Assembly: GCA_964384025.1 (NCBI GenBank)
Contig: CAYLJJ010000017.1
Coordinates: forward strand, 1-64,000
Origin: CAYLJJ01 sp964384025
Lineage (GTDB): Bacteria > Myxococcota_A > Bradymonadia > UBA7976 > UBA1532
Reading direction: 5' to 3'
Length of the DNA stretch: 64,000 bases
In this document: piece by piece, positions 1-9,015 of the stretch
How positions within the stretch are numbered: the stretch's first letter is position 1
Layout: the number at the start of each line of letters is the position of its first letter
Position numbers and translations under genes: made by a program
The notes under the pieces: model-generated
Seen by the model: only the letters and a program-made list of their open reading frames with translations
What the model was told of the DNA's origin: nothing
Database searches by the model: none

Positions 1-50
1 TGGTCATGTTTGGACGTTGGATCTCCATGTCATAAAGTTCACAACACGCT

Positions 51-2069
51 CTAAGGAGTCCCTACACGACGCAGGGCGGTCATCTTAGCGACGATCCCAT
101 CAGTGTCATAGTCATCATCTAGGAGGAAAGGGAAGGCTGGCATGAGTGAGCCTGGTGTCATCTCATCAGGCGTATCCATATGACGAACATGCCATAGATT
201 CGGGTACTTTCCTCCTATGCGATGTAGATCTGGACCTGTACGCTTGGAACCCCATTGGAAAGGATGATCATAGATGAACTCTCCTCCTTTAGAGTATTCA
301 CCATAACGCTCTGTTTCATGATAGAAAGGTCTTACCATTTGAGAGTGGCAGTTATAGCAACCCTCACGAATATAGATATCTCGACCCAAAACCTCTAGGG
401 GAGTGTAGGGCTTCACGTTGGCAATCGTTTTTACATTGGAGCTGTCCATAAAAATGGGAACCGCTTCAACTAGAGAGCCTACGGAGAGAGCCAAAGCAAC
501 AAGAACGGTAAAGACTACGATTCGACGCTCGAGCAGTCGATGAAGCCCTTCTCGGATGGCATGCTGGAAGCTGAAGAGAGCATAATCATAGGTGTTGGCG
601 GCTGTCACCGCGCCAGGGGGAGTTGGTGCCCTCTTTATTCGGGCTGCAGCCTGCTGCTCCTCCTCAACTTTGTAATCTTTAGGGGCTCCCTGGATGGTCT
701 TAAAGATGATGTAGACCAAGAGCAACATCCCCGCGAAGAAGAGCAGAGCGCCAACTAAGCGGACCCAGTACATCGGGACGAGCTTGACTACGGTCTCGAT
801 GAAATCTGGATAGGTGAGGCGACCATCAGGCTCAAAGGCACGCCACATTAACCACTGAGTGATCCCCGCAACCCACATGGAGACTTGGTAGAGGATCAGG
901 CCAATGGTGCTGATCCAGAAATGAACCGTCGCCAACTTCTTACTGTAGAGTTTTGTCTTCCAGAGACGAGGGATGACCCAGTAGATGATCCCAAAGGACA
1001 TAAAGGCGTTCCAACCCAAAGTGCCCGCGTGAACATGTCCGATGGTCCAATCGGTGTAGTGTGAGACCGCGTTCACCGACTTGATGGACATCATGGGACC
1101 TTCGAAGGTTGACATCCCATAATAGGTCACACCAACAACAAAGAACTTGAGAACTGGATCCTCACGGACCCTATCCCAAGCTCCCCTTAAAGTGAAAAGG
1201 CCGTTAACCATTCCACCCCAACTGGGCATCCAAAGCATCAGCGAAAACAGCATTCCCAACGTAGAGGCCCACTCAGGAAGCGCTGTATAGTGAAGATGGT
1301 GAGGCCCCGCCCAGATATAAACAAAAACCAATGACCAAAAGTGCAATATCGAAAGCTTATAACTAAATACCGGACGTTTTGCTGCTTTGGGTAGATAATA
1401 ATACATTAACCCCAAAAATGGAGTTGTTAAGAAGAATGCAACTGCATTATGCCCATACCACCACTGCATTAAGGCATCTTTTACTCCTGCATAGGCTGAA
1501 TAGCTCCCTAACCAGGAGTAGGGGATCGCCGCGCTGTTTCCGATATGCAGGATCGCCACCGCGACAATGGTGGCGATATAGAACCAGATGGCGACATAGA
1601 TATGTTGCTCGCGCCGAATTACAATCGTCCCAAAGACATTGACCGCAAAGAGCACCCAGAGGATCGCGATCACGATATCTAAGATCCAGGGCAGCTCGGC
1701 ATACTCCTTCCCCTGACTTATCCCAAAGACAAGGGAGAGCGCTGCAGCCACGATGAGGAGCTGCCAACCCCAAAAATGGATCTTAGAGATGGTCGCGCTC
1801 AATAATCGAGTTTTCAGTAGGCGCTGAATCGAGTGGTAGGTGCCTGCAAAGATGATGTTTCCACAAAAGGCGAAGATCACCGCGTTTGTGTGGAGGGGTC
1901 TGAGGCGACCAAAACTGAGGTAGGGCCCAAGGTTCAGGCTCGGCAGAAAGAGCATCGCCGCGATCAGAACTCCCACCAACATTCCCACCACCGCCCAGAT
2001 AATAGCGGCAAGGAAAAAGAGTCGAGGAGTTTGATCATCGTAGCGGAAGGTCTCCAGCTTAGCGGTCAT
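51..2069 (-). CDS. ccoNO: cbb3-type cytochrome c oxidase, fused subunits I and II (CcoNO)
   Basis: Terminal oxidase of the high-affinity cbb3 type, reducing O2 to water in the inner membrane. Residues 1 to about 480 are the multi-pass CcoN haem-copper subunit, with histidine-rich helices such as GPHHLHYTALPEW and TDWTIGHVHAGTLGW. After a linker and another membrane helix comes CcoO, with one CxxCH haem c motif (EGCYNCHSQM). The ATG at 2069 is preferred because GGAAGG lies six bases upstream; a longer frame opens at a TTG at 2096. The CcoO part stops right after LRRVGTP, where relatives usually continue with PY and a further 30-60 residues ending in an ALIAYLQ-like helix, so the C-terminus looks short. 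A possible next gene (ATG at 28 reading left, 9 codons visible) runs off the edge. Fused CcoNO proteins are known in several phyla. Identity is very sure, the 3' end less so. Confidence 0.93.
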   Translation of the reverse strand: MTAKLETFRYDDQTPRLFFLAAIIWAVVGMLVGVLIAAMLFLPSLNLGPYLSFGRLRPLHTNAVIFAFCGNIIFAGTYHSIQRLLKTRLLSATISKIHFWGWQLLIVAAALSLVFGISQGKEYAELPWILDIVIAILWVLFAVNVFGTIVIRREQHIYVAIWFYIATIVAVAILHIGNSAAIPYSWLGSYSAYAGVKDALMQWWYGHNAVAFFLTTPFLGLMYYYLPKAAKRPVFSYKLSILHFWSLVFVYIWAGPHHLHYTALPEWASTLGMLFSLMLWMPSWGGMVNGLFTLRGAWDRVREDPVLKFFVVGVTYYGMSTFEGPMMSIKSVNAVSHYTDWTIGHVHAGTLGWNAFMSFGIIYWVIPRLWKTKLYSKKLATVHFWISTIGLILYQVSMWVAGITQWLMWRAFEPDGRLTYPDFIETVVKLVPMYWVRLVGALLFFAGMLLLVYIIFKTIQGAPKDYKVEEEQQAAARIKRAPTPPGAVTAANTYDYALFSFQHAIREGLHRLLERRIVVFTVLVALALSVGSLVEAVPIFMDSSNVKTIANVKPYTPLEVLGRDIYIREGCYNCHSQMVRPFYHETERYGEYSKGGEFIYDHPFQWGSKRTGPDLHRIGGKYPNLWHVRHMDTPDEMTPGSLMPAFPFLLDDDYDTDGIVAKMTALRRVGTP

Positions 2070-2289
2070 CCCCATCCTTCCGTTCCCTGAAGTCAATCAA
2101 CTCTGACCTTAGGGATAATGTTTCGAAATTCATATGTTGCGAGAGCATTCTCAGGTAGTAGAAAATATCGGCTCCGGTTAAAGGTTGTAAATGTTTATTC
2201 GAGAAATTTCTACCGTTTGCGCTAGATTGCAATCCTCTGTCAAAAAATAACGCAGACAGAAGAGCCTGAACATCGACGAAGAGTAGCAA

Positions 2290-3987
2290 ATGCAGACCAA
2301 ATTCGCCCTGTTTTCCATTTTAATTTTGCTCAGTTGTGCCGAAAAGGATGGTATAAACATCAGTAGAGAAGTAGGAATATCTCAATCTATCCATAAAGAC
2401 TATGGTTACTCTTTTAGTAGAAATGATGCTGAGGTTAGAGTAGATCATTTGCAAAAAGATGCTATAATAATGGTTCAAGATGCTCAAATTAGGATAGACA
2501 GAGAAAGTGTAGGCACAGAGATTATCCTCGATCAAAACCTCCGAGATCTCTCCTCTACACAGGATTTTGATATCTCAGAAGGCGATGTTGGAGTGGAACG
2601 AGATGAGGCGCTGGAGAGCGTACAAGATGAGGGCAGCTCAATGGATCGAGCTTGGCCAGAGCCTGACAGAGGCTCTCCTTCCCCTCTGAGCTGTAACTTT
2701 GACTATCACCAGAGCTTTGATGAGGAGCACGCCCCCCCACCAGCGCCTTTACCTCGGATCCCGCTCCCCCTCCACGCGGTGCGTCCCGTCGCCTATGGAG
2801 AGCCCCTGCCGGAGTATACTTGGACTCTCCCCCGCTCTCAGCTCAAGACCAGCGTGGATGATCTCACCATGCCGGGCTACACCGACGTAATGCCCCTCTT
2901 TGAGCGCGCGCAGGCTTGGAATGGGCCGCGCTGTTATGAGACCCCCTTGGGCAGCGAGGTTTGGAATGAAGAGGAGGCTTTTGACCACTATAAACGGATC
3001 GCTGAGGAGAGCACCGGGATCTTCTTTAATGAGGCACGGGGACGTCGCAGCGTGATCGGGCTGAGGGGTGCTTATCCAGGTAGTTTTGAGTGGAACGGCA
3101 ATATGCCCAACCGCTTTAACGACAGCATCGTCCTCCTTTGGCGAGATGAAGAGGGAGCGCATGTGCGTGAGTTCCCGGTTAACACCGACACCGGCTCTCA
3201 TAATTTTGGCGAGGCCTCCTCCTCCTCTCTGCGACACAACGTGCGTTATCATATGGTCAATGGTCAGCATCGAGGCTATGACGCCCTCCGCAATGATCGA
3301 GTGGGCTATCGCGTTCGGGATGACAACAACGCTAATGGACATTGGGACAGTGACCGCAATGGCTGGCGGCCTCCCCTGGGCGAAGAGGACTATGATCGAG
3401 GAGGATCGGGGCACAATATCCATATGGGTGCCTTGGAGCCCCCTTTGGGCCAAGCTCCCATCAATCGTTGGTCGGCGGGCTGTCAGGTGATCCCAGGGAT
3501 CGCCAACTGGACAGAGTTCATCACCAACGCCTGGACTCGTCGAGGTGATCCGGTGGATTACTTCCTCGTCGATGTTCGTGATATCCCCCACTCTGCCTGG
3601 GCCGACTGTCCTGAGGATGGCTCCCACCGCTGCCCTCTTCGCATCGACCGTCTGCCTTTTGAGGCTCAGGGAGACAGCCGCTTGGCGCCTTCCGATGAGT
3701 TTGACCTCTACAACTGTTCTCCAGCCGACGAGAGCGGCGGAGAGATCGTCTATGCGCTCTATGTAGATCGAGAGGGAAGCTTACGGGTGGAGGTGGAGTG
3801 TGAGGAGCCAGTAGATATTGACATCCACCTTTTGGACGCTGATGATCCCAACGCCTGCCTCGCGCGCGGGCATCGAGAGTTCAGCTATGAGATCTCTCCT
3901 GGTCGCTATCTGATCATCGCTGATACTTGGGCTGATGATGGGGTCCCTATGCCGGGACCTTATACCCTGCGCCTCTTCTGGGATTAA
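2290..3987 (+). CDS. secreted lipoprotein with YkuD-like (L,D-transpeptidase-type) motif and PPC-like C-terminus
   Basis: A 565-residue exported protein. A signal peptide ends in a lipobox (LILLSC, Cys16). Residues 17-135 are low-complexity and acidic and come from AT-rich DNA. The central region carries HNIH at about residue 375 followed by WSAGC at about 394-398, the spacing and Ser-x-Gly-Cys signature of the YkuD fold, whose Cys attacks peptidoglycan peptide stems. The last 85 residues resemble a bacterial pre-peptidase C-terminal beta domain (a run of acidic strands ending in GPYTLRLFWD). The visible sequence supports YkuD-like chemistry, but whether it cross-links or cleaves peptidoglycan, or has another target, cannot be told. 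It is divergent from ccoNO and convergent with the downstream MBL hydrolase, so probably monocistronic. Confidence 0.75.
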   Translation: MQTKFALFSILILLSCAEKDGINISREVGISQSIHKDYGYSFSRNDAEVRVDHLQKDAIIMVQDAQIRIDRESVGTEIILDQNLRDLSSTQDFDISEGDVGVERDEALESVQDEGSSMDRAWPEPDRGSPSPLSCNFDYHQSFDEEHAPPPAPLPRIPLPLHAVRPVAYGEPLPEYTWTLPRSQLKTSVDDLTMPGYTDVMPLFERAQAWNGPRCYETPLGSEVWNEEEAFDHYKRIAEESTGIFFNEARGRRSVIGLRGAYPGSFEWNGNMPNRFNDSIVLLWRDEEGAHVREFPVNTDTGSHNFGEASSSSLRHNVRYHMVNGQHRGYDALRNDRVGYRVRDDNNANGHWDSDRNGWRPPLGEEDYDRGGSGHNIHMGALEPPLGQAPINRWSAGCQVIPGIANWTEFITNAWTRRGDPVDYFLVDVRDIPHSAWADCPEDGSHRCPLRIDRLPFEAQGDSRLAPSDEFDLYNCSPADESGGEIVYALYVDREGSLRVEVECEEPVDIDIHLLDADDPNACLARGHREFSYEISPGRYLIIADTWADDGVPMPGPYTLRLFWD

Positions 3988-4007
3988 GTCGTCTCAGAAG
4001 AAGCGGT

Positions 4008-4802
4008 CTAGAGTTCCAAGCGGAGTCCATCAAAGGAGAGATAAACTTCCTGTTCTGAGAAGTACTCGCTCTTGGGATCAGAGAAGAGCGGCTCTACTAC
4101 AGAGTGCTTAAACTGATGGCTGATGTGGGTGAGATAGCTTCGTCTGGGCCTGAGCTTCTCAATCAGTTGAAGGGCCTGGGCCAAGCTGAAATGGGTCGCG
4201 TGCTCCTTGAACCGCAGCGCATCAACGATCAACACTTCAAGATCGACGAGGCGCTCCATCGTCTCCTCGGGGATGGCAGAGACATCGGAGATATAGGCGC
4301 AGTTTAGGAAGCGATAGCCATAGATCTTCAAACCACCATGCATCACCGGCAGGGGTTCAAATTGCAACCCTCCCAGCTCAAAGCGCTCTTCGATGGGGAT
4401 GAGTTCGAGATCGGAGAGGCCGCCTCCCTTCTGGATCGCCTCATCGAAGAGATAGTGAAAGCTATAGTCCCGAATATATTCCAGATGCTCCTGCTTGCCA
4501 TAGATGGGGATCGAGCGCCCTGAGCGCCAGTTGTAGATGCGAAGATCATCCAACCCCCCCATATGATCGAGGTGGTGGTGAGTTAAGAGCACTCCCTCCA
4601 CGCTCATCAGGCCCTCTCGGATCGCTTGATGTCTGAAGTCCCGCCCACAGTCGATGAGGATGTTGTGCTGCTCCCATTTGATCAGGATGGAGGCGTTCAG
4701 ACGCTTGTCCCGGGGATCATCAGAGCGACAGGTGCCACAGTCACAGGCGATCATCGGGACCCCATGGCTGGTTCCGCTGCCCATAAAGATGATCTCAGGC
4801 AT
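4008..4802 (-). CDS. MBL-fold metallohydrolase, PhnP-like cyclic phosphodiesterase family
   Basis: A 264-residue metallo-beta-lactamase-fold hydrolase without a signal peptide. The N-terminus (GSGTSHGVPMIACDCGTCRS) is the GTS-x-GVP plus CxCxxC signature shared by PhnP-type phosphoribosyl 1,2-cyclic phosphodiesterases. The metal-binding HxHxDH motif is at THHHLDHMGG, and later histidines (MHGG, THISHQ) complete a two-metal site. The family cleaves cyclic phosphodiesters; here the natural substrate is unknown. No phn genes are near, so a role in phosphonate use is not supported. Its ATG overlaps the 3' end of the upstream ABC-permease gene by 8 nt, placing it last in a three-gene minus-strand operon. 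Confidence 0.88.
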   Translation of the reverse strand: MPEIIFMGSGTSHGVPMIACDCGTCRSDDPRDKRLNASILIKWEQHNILIDCGRDFRHQAIREGLMSVEGVLLTHHHLDHMGGLDDLRIYNWRSGRSIPIYGKQEHLEYIRDYSFHYLFDEAIQKGGGLSDLELIPIEERFELGGLQFEPLPVMHGGLKIYGYRFLNCAYISDVSAIPEETMERLVDLEVLIVDALRFKEHATHFSLAQALQLIEKLRPRRSYLTHISHQFKHSVVEPLFSDPKSEYFSEQEVYLSFDGLRLEL

Positions 4803-6915
4803 CTTCAGCTCCTCCCTGAGTTGAGCCTGAGGCAGGCATGGTGGATCTTTCAGCGCTGTTGTAGAGCAGATAGAGGCCCAAGGGGAGGAGGGGAGCCAGG
4901 ATCATAGCGGGGATCCAGGAGGAGACGCTGCCCTGCTCCAGGCCAAGAAGCTTGGAGAACTCGGGGAGGCGATCTGCAGAGAAGATCAGGGCGTTGGTGC
5001 TGAAATGGATCAGGACCCCAACCCAGATAGAGCCGCTCTGCCAAACCGCGAAGGCGATGAGCAGCCCCAGGGTTGCGGTAGGCAGGAAACGGTAGATAGA
5101 GAGGTGAAAGAGCCCAAAGAGCGCCGCGTTGAGGAGGAGCGCTCTCCAGCGCCCCAGCTTCTCTGCACCCGAAAGAAGGAGCCCTCGAAAGACCGCCTCC
5201 TCACAGAGGGCAGGGGTGAGAGCGAAGGCCAACAGCAGGAGCCAGAGCGGCTGTCCCTTCAACTCCTCTGAGAAAAGCTTCTGCATCTCCTGAGCGAAGA
5301 TCTCCGTGGAGGGGAAGATCCAAGCGCTGAGGCTGCTGATAGCGAGGCCCAGGATCCAAGCGGAGGGAGCCAACGCGATCGCAGCCAGGAGGGCGCGACC
5401 CCTAGGCAGCCTGAGGCGAAAGCTGGCGCGCCAATCTAGACGACCCAGCCAAGCCATCAGGAGCACCGGGAGCAAAAGCAGGCCCCACTGGGTGATGAGC
5501 AGGCCCCAAAGGAGGTCCCAGCGCTGTGCCGCTGTCCCCAAGTGAAAGAGCAGAGCCAGGAGAAGGAGGAAGAGCAGGAGGGCGGCGGCTAAGCTGGGTC
5601 GCGTCCCAGCGATGGGAGCTTGCTTTAAGCGGCTCAGGAGACCCTGGGGACCTCTCAAGCCCTGCCAGGGCAGCCCTGAGCCAAAGAGGACCTGTTCGTT
5701 GGCGAAGAGGCGGCTGGCTCCCCAGAGGATCAGGAGGGCATAGAGGGCATTGATCAGCATCACCAGGGGGACCCAAACCTTGATCTCTCCCGCCAAGATC
5801 TCTTTGATCACCAGGGCGATGTTGAGCCCCGGCATCATCGCCGTGGTGGGACCCAGTTCAATGCCAGGGAGGCTGGCCAGAGCCGCTGGGATGATCGCTA
5901 CCATAAAGGCGGGGGTGAGGAAGTTCTGCGCCTCTTTAAAGTCGCGGGCGAAGGTGGCCAAGGCCAGCATCAGGGCGCTAAAGAGCAACGCGGTGGGAAC
6001 TAAGAGAGCCAGGACCAGGAGGGCACCGCCAAAGCTCAAGCTGAAGCTGCCCATCCCTGAGATTCCGGCGGTCATCTGGTTGAGGGTCAGGCCCATGCTG
6101 ATCAAGTTGACAGTGGCGGCGATCATTGAGACGCTGAAGACCGTCAAATACTTACCTGCGACGATCTCGCTGGAGCTGATCGGGGTGCTGATCAGGCTCT
6201 CCAAGGTCCCCCGCTCTTTCTCTCCAGCGCTGAGATCGATGGCTGGATAGAAGGCCCCCATGATCACCATCAGGACAAGGATGAGAGGGATCACGCGGCT
6301 GGCAAAGAACCCACCCATGCGGCGCTCGCTGGCGATGTTCCAGCGCTCCAGTTGGATGGGCTGCGCCATCTTGGGATCAAGCTGAGCGGCCTTTAGATGT
6401 TGGCTCAGGAGCTGCTCATTGTAGAGCTTCAGGACCTTGTAAGCCCGCTTGGCTCCAGCCAGAGAGAGCTCCTCAGCGCCATCAAAGAGGATCTCGATAC
6501 GGCCTTGAGGTCCAGGCGAAGAGCGCGCCTCATCTGTATCGCTGCCTACGCGACAATCGGGACCATCCACCAGGATGATCAGCTCCAGCTCCTTTCCAGA
6601 AACCACTTGGCCTGCCTGCCTACAGAGATCGCCGAGCTCTGGAGTGGACAGCGCCTTGATCTCCAAGGCCAGCTCAGCATCAAGAGCAAAGAGCCCTTCA
6701 AGCGCCTCTTGCTGCTCCCCGGCGTTCCAGACGCTCAGGCGTACAGGCTTGTTTCGCATCTCCTGGATATGAGCCTGCATAAAGAAGCCCATCCCGATAA
6801 AGAGCAGGGGGTAGAGCAGGATGGGCAGGAGAAGCATAACAAAGAGGGTGCGTCGATCCCTGAGGGTCTCCAGCAGCTCCTTGCGAAAAATCACCTTGAC
6901 GCGATCAACCCTCAT
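4795..6915 (-). CDS. ABC-2 type permease fused to CPBP intramembrane metalloprotease
   Basis: A 706-residue membrane protein with two modules. Residues 1 to about 430 form a NatB-type ABC-2 permease: one helix near the N-terminus, a large extracytoplasmic segment, then a block of helices containing the family motif KERGTLESLISTPIS. Residues about 470-690 form a CPBP (CAAX-protease/bacteriocin-processing) domain with the expected motifs: EEAVFRG (EExxxR), FGLFHL (FxxxH) and HFSTN (HxxxN). The fusion recurs in other bacteria and is usually called permease/CPBP protease. It pairs with the ATPase directly upstream through an ATGA overlap. A strong GGAGAGGAGGAG ribosome site precedes the ATG at 6915. 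The exported substrate is unknown; NatAB relatives act in Na+ or drug efflux. Confidence 0.9.
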   Translation of the reverse strand: MRVDRVKVIFRKELLETLRDRRTLFVMLLLPILLYPLLFIGMGFFMQAHIQEMRNKPVRLSVWNAGEQQEALEGLFALDAELALEIKALSTPELGDLCRQAGQVVSGKELELIILVDGPDCRVGSDTDEARSSPGPQGRIEILFDGAEELSLAGAKRAYKVLKLYNEQLLSQHLKAAQLDPKMAQPIQLERWNIASERRMGGFFASRVIPLILVLMVIMGAFYPAIDLSAGEKERGTLESLISTPISSSEIVAGKYLTVFSVSMIAATVNLISMGLTLNQMTAGISGMGSFSLSFGGALLVLALLVPTALLFSALMLALATFARDFKEAQNFLTPAFMVAIIPAALASLPGIELGPTTAMMPGLNIALVIKEILAGEIKVWVPLVMLINALYALLILWGASRLFANEQVLFGSGLPWQGLRGPQGLLSRLKQAPIAGTRPSLAAALLLFLLLLALLFHLGTAAQRWDLLWGLLITQWGLLLLPVLLMAWLGRLDWRASFRLRLPRGRALLAAIALAPSAWILGLAISSLSAWIFPSTEIFAQEMQKLFSEELKGQPLWLLLLAFALTPALCEEAVFRGLLLSGAEKLGRWRALLLNAALFGLFHLSIYRFLPTATLGLLIAFAVWQSGSIWVGVLIHFSTNALIFSADRLPEFSKLLGLEQGSVSSWIPAMILAPLLPLGLYLLYNSAERSTMPASGSTQGGAEDA

Positions 6916-7667
6916 CTCTCCTCCTCTCCCTTAAGCTCTCCGGCATAGTGAAGGAAGGCATAGGTCAGGTTGGGTTGTCCTGCCCGCTCTAAGATCTCCG
7001 CCAAGGCGCCTTCATCCAGGATCAGCCCCTCGTGGAGCAAGATGATCTGATCACAGAGCACCTCCGCCTCGCTCATGATGTGGGTGGAGAAGAGCACCGC
7101 CCGCCCTTGAGCTCGCGCGGCCTTGATCGACTCCAAGATAAAGTGGCCACTGATCACATCTAGAGAGGCGGTGGGCTCATCCAGGATCACTACTGGGGGA
7201 TCATGTAGGAAGGCGCGAGCGATATTGGCTCGTTGATGTTGACCTGAAGAGAGCACTCCACAGCGCCGATCCAAAAAGGGCGCCAACTCCAGCTCCTCGC
7301 TGAGCTGCTCGGTGCGACTCTGGATCTGTTCCAAACTCAAACCGTGCAGCTGTCCGAAATAGCGCAGCATCTCACGCACACTGAGCCGCCCATAAAGAGA
7401 GGTGCTCCCTGAGAGGAAGCCCAGGCAGCCTCGCGCCTTTTGAGCCTCTTCGCTGAGATCGAAACCTTCGATCTTAACGCGACCGGCGCTGGGCTGAAGG
7501 ATACCCGCCAACATGCGCAGGGTGGTGGTCTTTCCTGCCCCATTGGGCCCCAACAGGCCCACGACCTCCCCAGGGCGAACCCTGAGATCGAGGCCGCGCA
7601 CCGCCTCAACCTCAGGAAAATGTTTGACCAACCCCCAAGCTTCGATTCCACGTCGGGCTTCTATCAT
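6912..7667 (-). CDS. ABC transporter ATP-binding protein (NatA-like)
   Basis: A 251-residue ABC ATPase that would power the adjacent permease/CPBP fusion. Visible motifs in order: Walker A GPNGAGKTTT, signature LSSGQHQR (a variant of LSGGQ), Walker B VVILDEPTASLD and the switch histidine in LFSTHIMSEAE. The sequence type (short Q-loop region, MSEAE after the H-loop) fits the NatA/CcmA-like export subfamily. Its stop overlaps the permease start (ATGA), so translation is probably coupled. First gene of the minus-strand operon, divergent from the CpaF gene across about 100 bp that must hold both promoters. Confidence 0.93.
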   Translation of the reverse strand: MIEARRGIEAWGLVKHFPEVEAVRGLDLRVRPGEVVGLLGPNGAGKTTTLRMLAGILQPSAGRVKIEGFDLSEEAQKARGCLGFLSGSTSLYGRLSVREMLRYFGQLHGLSLEQIQSRTEQLSEELELAPFLDRRCGVLSSGQHQRANIARAFLHDPPVVILDEPTASLDVISGHFILESIKAARAQGRAVLFSTHIMSEAEVLCDQIILLHEGLILDEGALAEILERAGQPNLTYAFLHYAGELKGEEER

Positions 7668-7767
7668 CTGGGCACCATCCTTGAGTTTCCTGAGTTTGTC
7701 GAGAGCTTGACCTCTGTGATGATGAGCGCGAAGCTGCGTTGGCTATCAGTTACAGAGAGAGTTTGGT

Positions 7768-9015
7768 GTGAATATCGGAGAGATCAAGCAGGCGCTCCGC
7801 AATCAGATGTTTCAAGAGTTGAGCCCAGCTGCCATCCGTGGAGGCAACCGGGTCGCCATCATGAAGGAGATTCAAAGGACTCTGCGTCGTATGCGGATCA
7901 GGATCGATGCGTCTCAGCGGGACGCATTGATCCAAGAGATCATCGACGATCTCCTGGGTTATGGACCCATCCAAGCGCTCATTGAGGATCCCAGCATCTC
8001 TGAAATCATGGTGAATGGCCCTGATCGCATCTATTACGAACAGCATGGCCAGCAGCTGGTCAGCGATCTGCGCTTTGATGATGCCGCTCACCTTACCCAG
8101 TTGATCCTCAAGATGGCTCAGGAGAGTGGGAGCCGTATCGACGAGGCCAGCCCCACCCTGGATCTCAGCCTTAAAGGGGGCGAACGGGTCAACTGTGTCC
8201 TGCCTCCTATCGCTACCAAGGGTCCCTATATCACGGTGCGTAAGATGACCACTCGCGTGGAGGGCATCGAGCAGTTGGTGATGAATGGTACTTTGAACCC
8301 GCCTATGTCTCAGTTTCTCTGGGGTTGTATCAAGGCGGGCATCAACATGATGTTCTCTGGAGCCACCGGCGCGGGCAAGACCACCCTGATGCAGATCCTC
8401 TCAAACTATATCGATGAGGGCGAGCGCATCATCACCATCGAAGATACCCCCGAGCTTCAACTTAAGCAGCGTCACGTGGTCCCTCTCCAGAGCCGCCCTA
8501 AGAACATCGAAGGCAAGGGGGAGATCACCCTGAGAGAGCTGTTTCATAACACTTTAAGGATGCGCCCCAACCGTATCATTTTAGGGGAGCTACGGGGACC
8601 TGAAGCCTTTGACTATCTACAGGCGATCACCAGCGGTCATCAGGGCAGCTTGGCGGTGATCCACGCCGCCAGCCCTGAGGAGGTTATTCTGCGTCTAGAG
8701 AACCTCGCTCAGATGGCAGGGGTCTCCATCCCCCCTAACGTCCTCCGTGGGCAGATCGCCCATGGCCTCCAGCTCATCATTCAGCTCGCCCGCCTCAAGG
8801 ATGGTGCTCGTAAAGTGATGCGCATCTCTGAGGTGACGGGGGTGGTTGAGGGTCAAGTGATGGTTCGCGATCTTTTCCGTTTTGAGGAGCAGGGCATCGA
8901 CGCTCAGGGACAGGCTCTGGGGCATTTTAGAGCGATGGGCGTAGAGCCGGGCTTCTTCCCTCGCTTCCATCAGATGGGTCTAGATATCGATCCTAAGATC
9001 TTTCAGGCACGCTGA
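7768..9015 (+). CDS. CpaF/TadA family secretion ATPase
   Basis: A 415-residue hexameric ATPase of the type II/IV secretion superfamily, CpaF branch, which drives Tad-type pilus or related secretion machines at the inner membrane. Visible: the N-terminal domain motif ISEIMVNGPDRIYYE, Walker A GATGAGKTT near residue 198, an Asp box with ERIITIEDTPELQL, Walker B MRPNRIILGELRG and the His box GHQGSLAVIHAASPEE. It starts at a GTG (7768). No other Tad or T2SS genes (TadB/C, pilin, CpaB/C) lie in the window, so its partners must be elsewhere, or it serves an unusual complex. The stop overlaps the next gene's ATG (TGATG), suggesting coupled translation. Confidence 0.9.
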   Translation: MNIGEIKQALRNQMFQELSPAAIRGGNRVAIMKEIQRTLRRMRIRIDASQRDALIQEIIDDLLGYGPIQALIEDPSISEIMVNGPDRIYYEQHGQQLVSDLRFDDAAHLTQLILKMAQESGSRIDEASPTLDLSLKGGERVNCVLPPIATKGPYITVRKMTTRVEGIEQLVMNGTLNPPMSQFLWGCIKAGINMMFSGATGAGKTTLMQILSNYIDEGERIITIEDTPELQLKQRHVVPLQSRPKNIEGKGEITLRELFHNTLRMRPNRIILGELRGPEAFDYLQAITSGHQGSLAVIHAASPEEVILRLENLAQMAGVSIPPNVLRGQIAHGLQLIIQLARLKDGARKVMRISEVTGVVEGQVMVRDLFRFEEQGIDAQGQALGHFRAMGVEPGFFPRFHQMGLDIDPKIFQAR

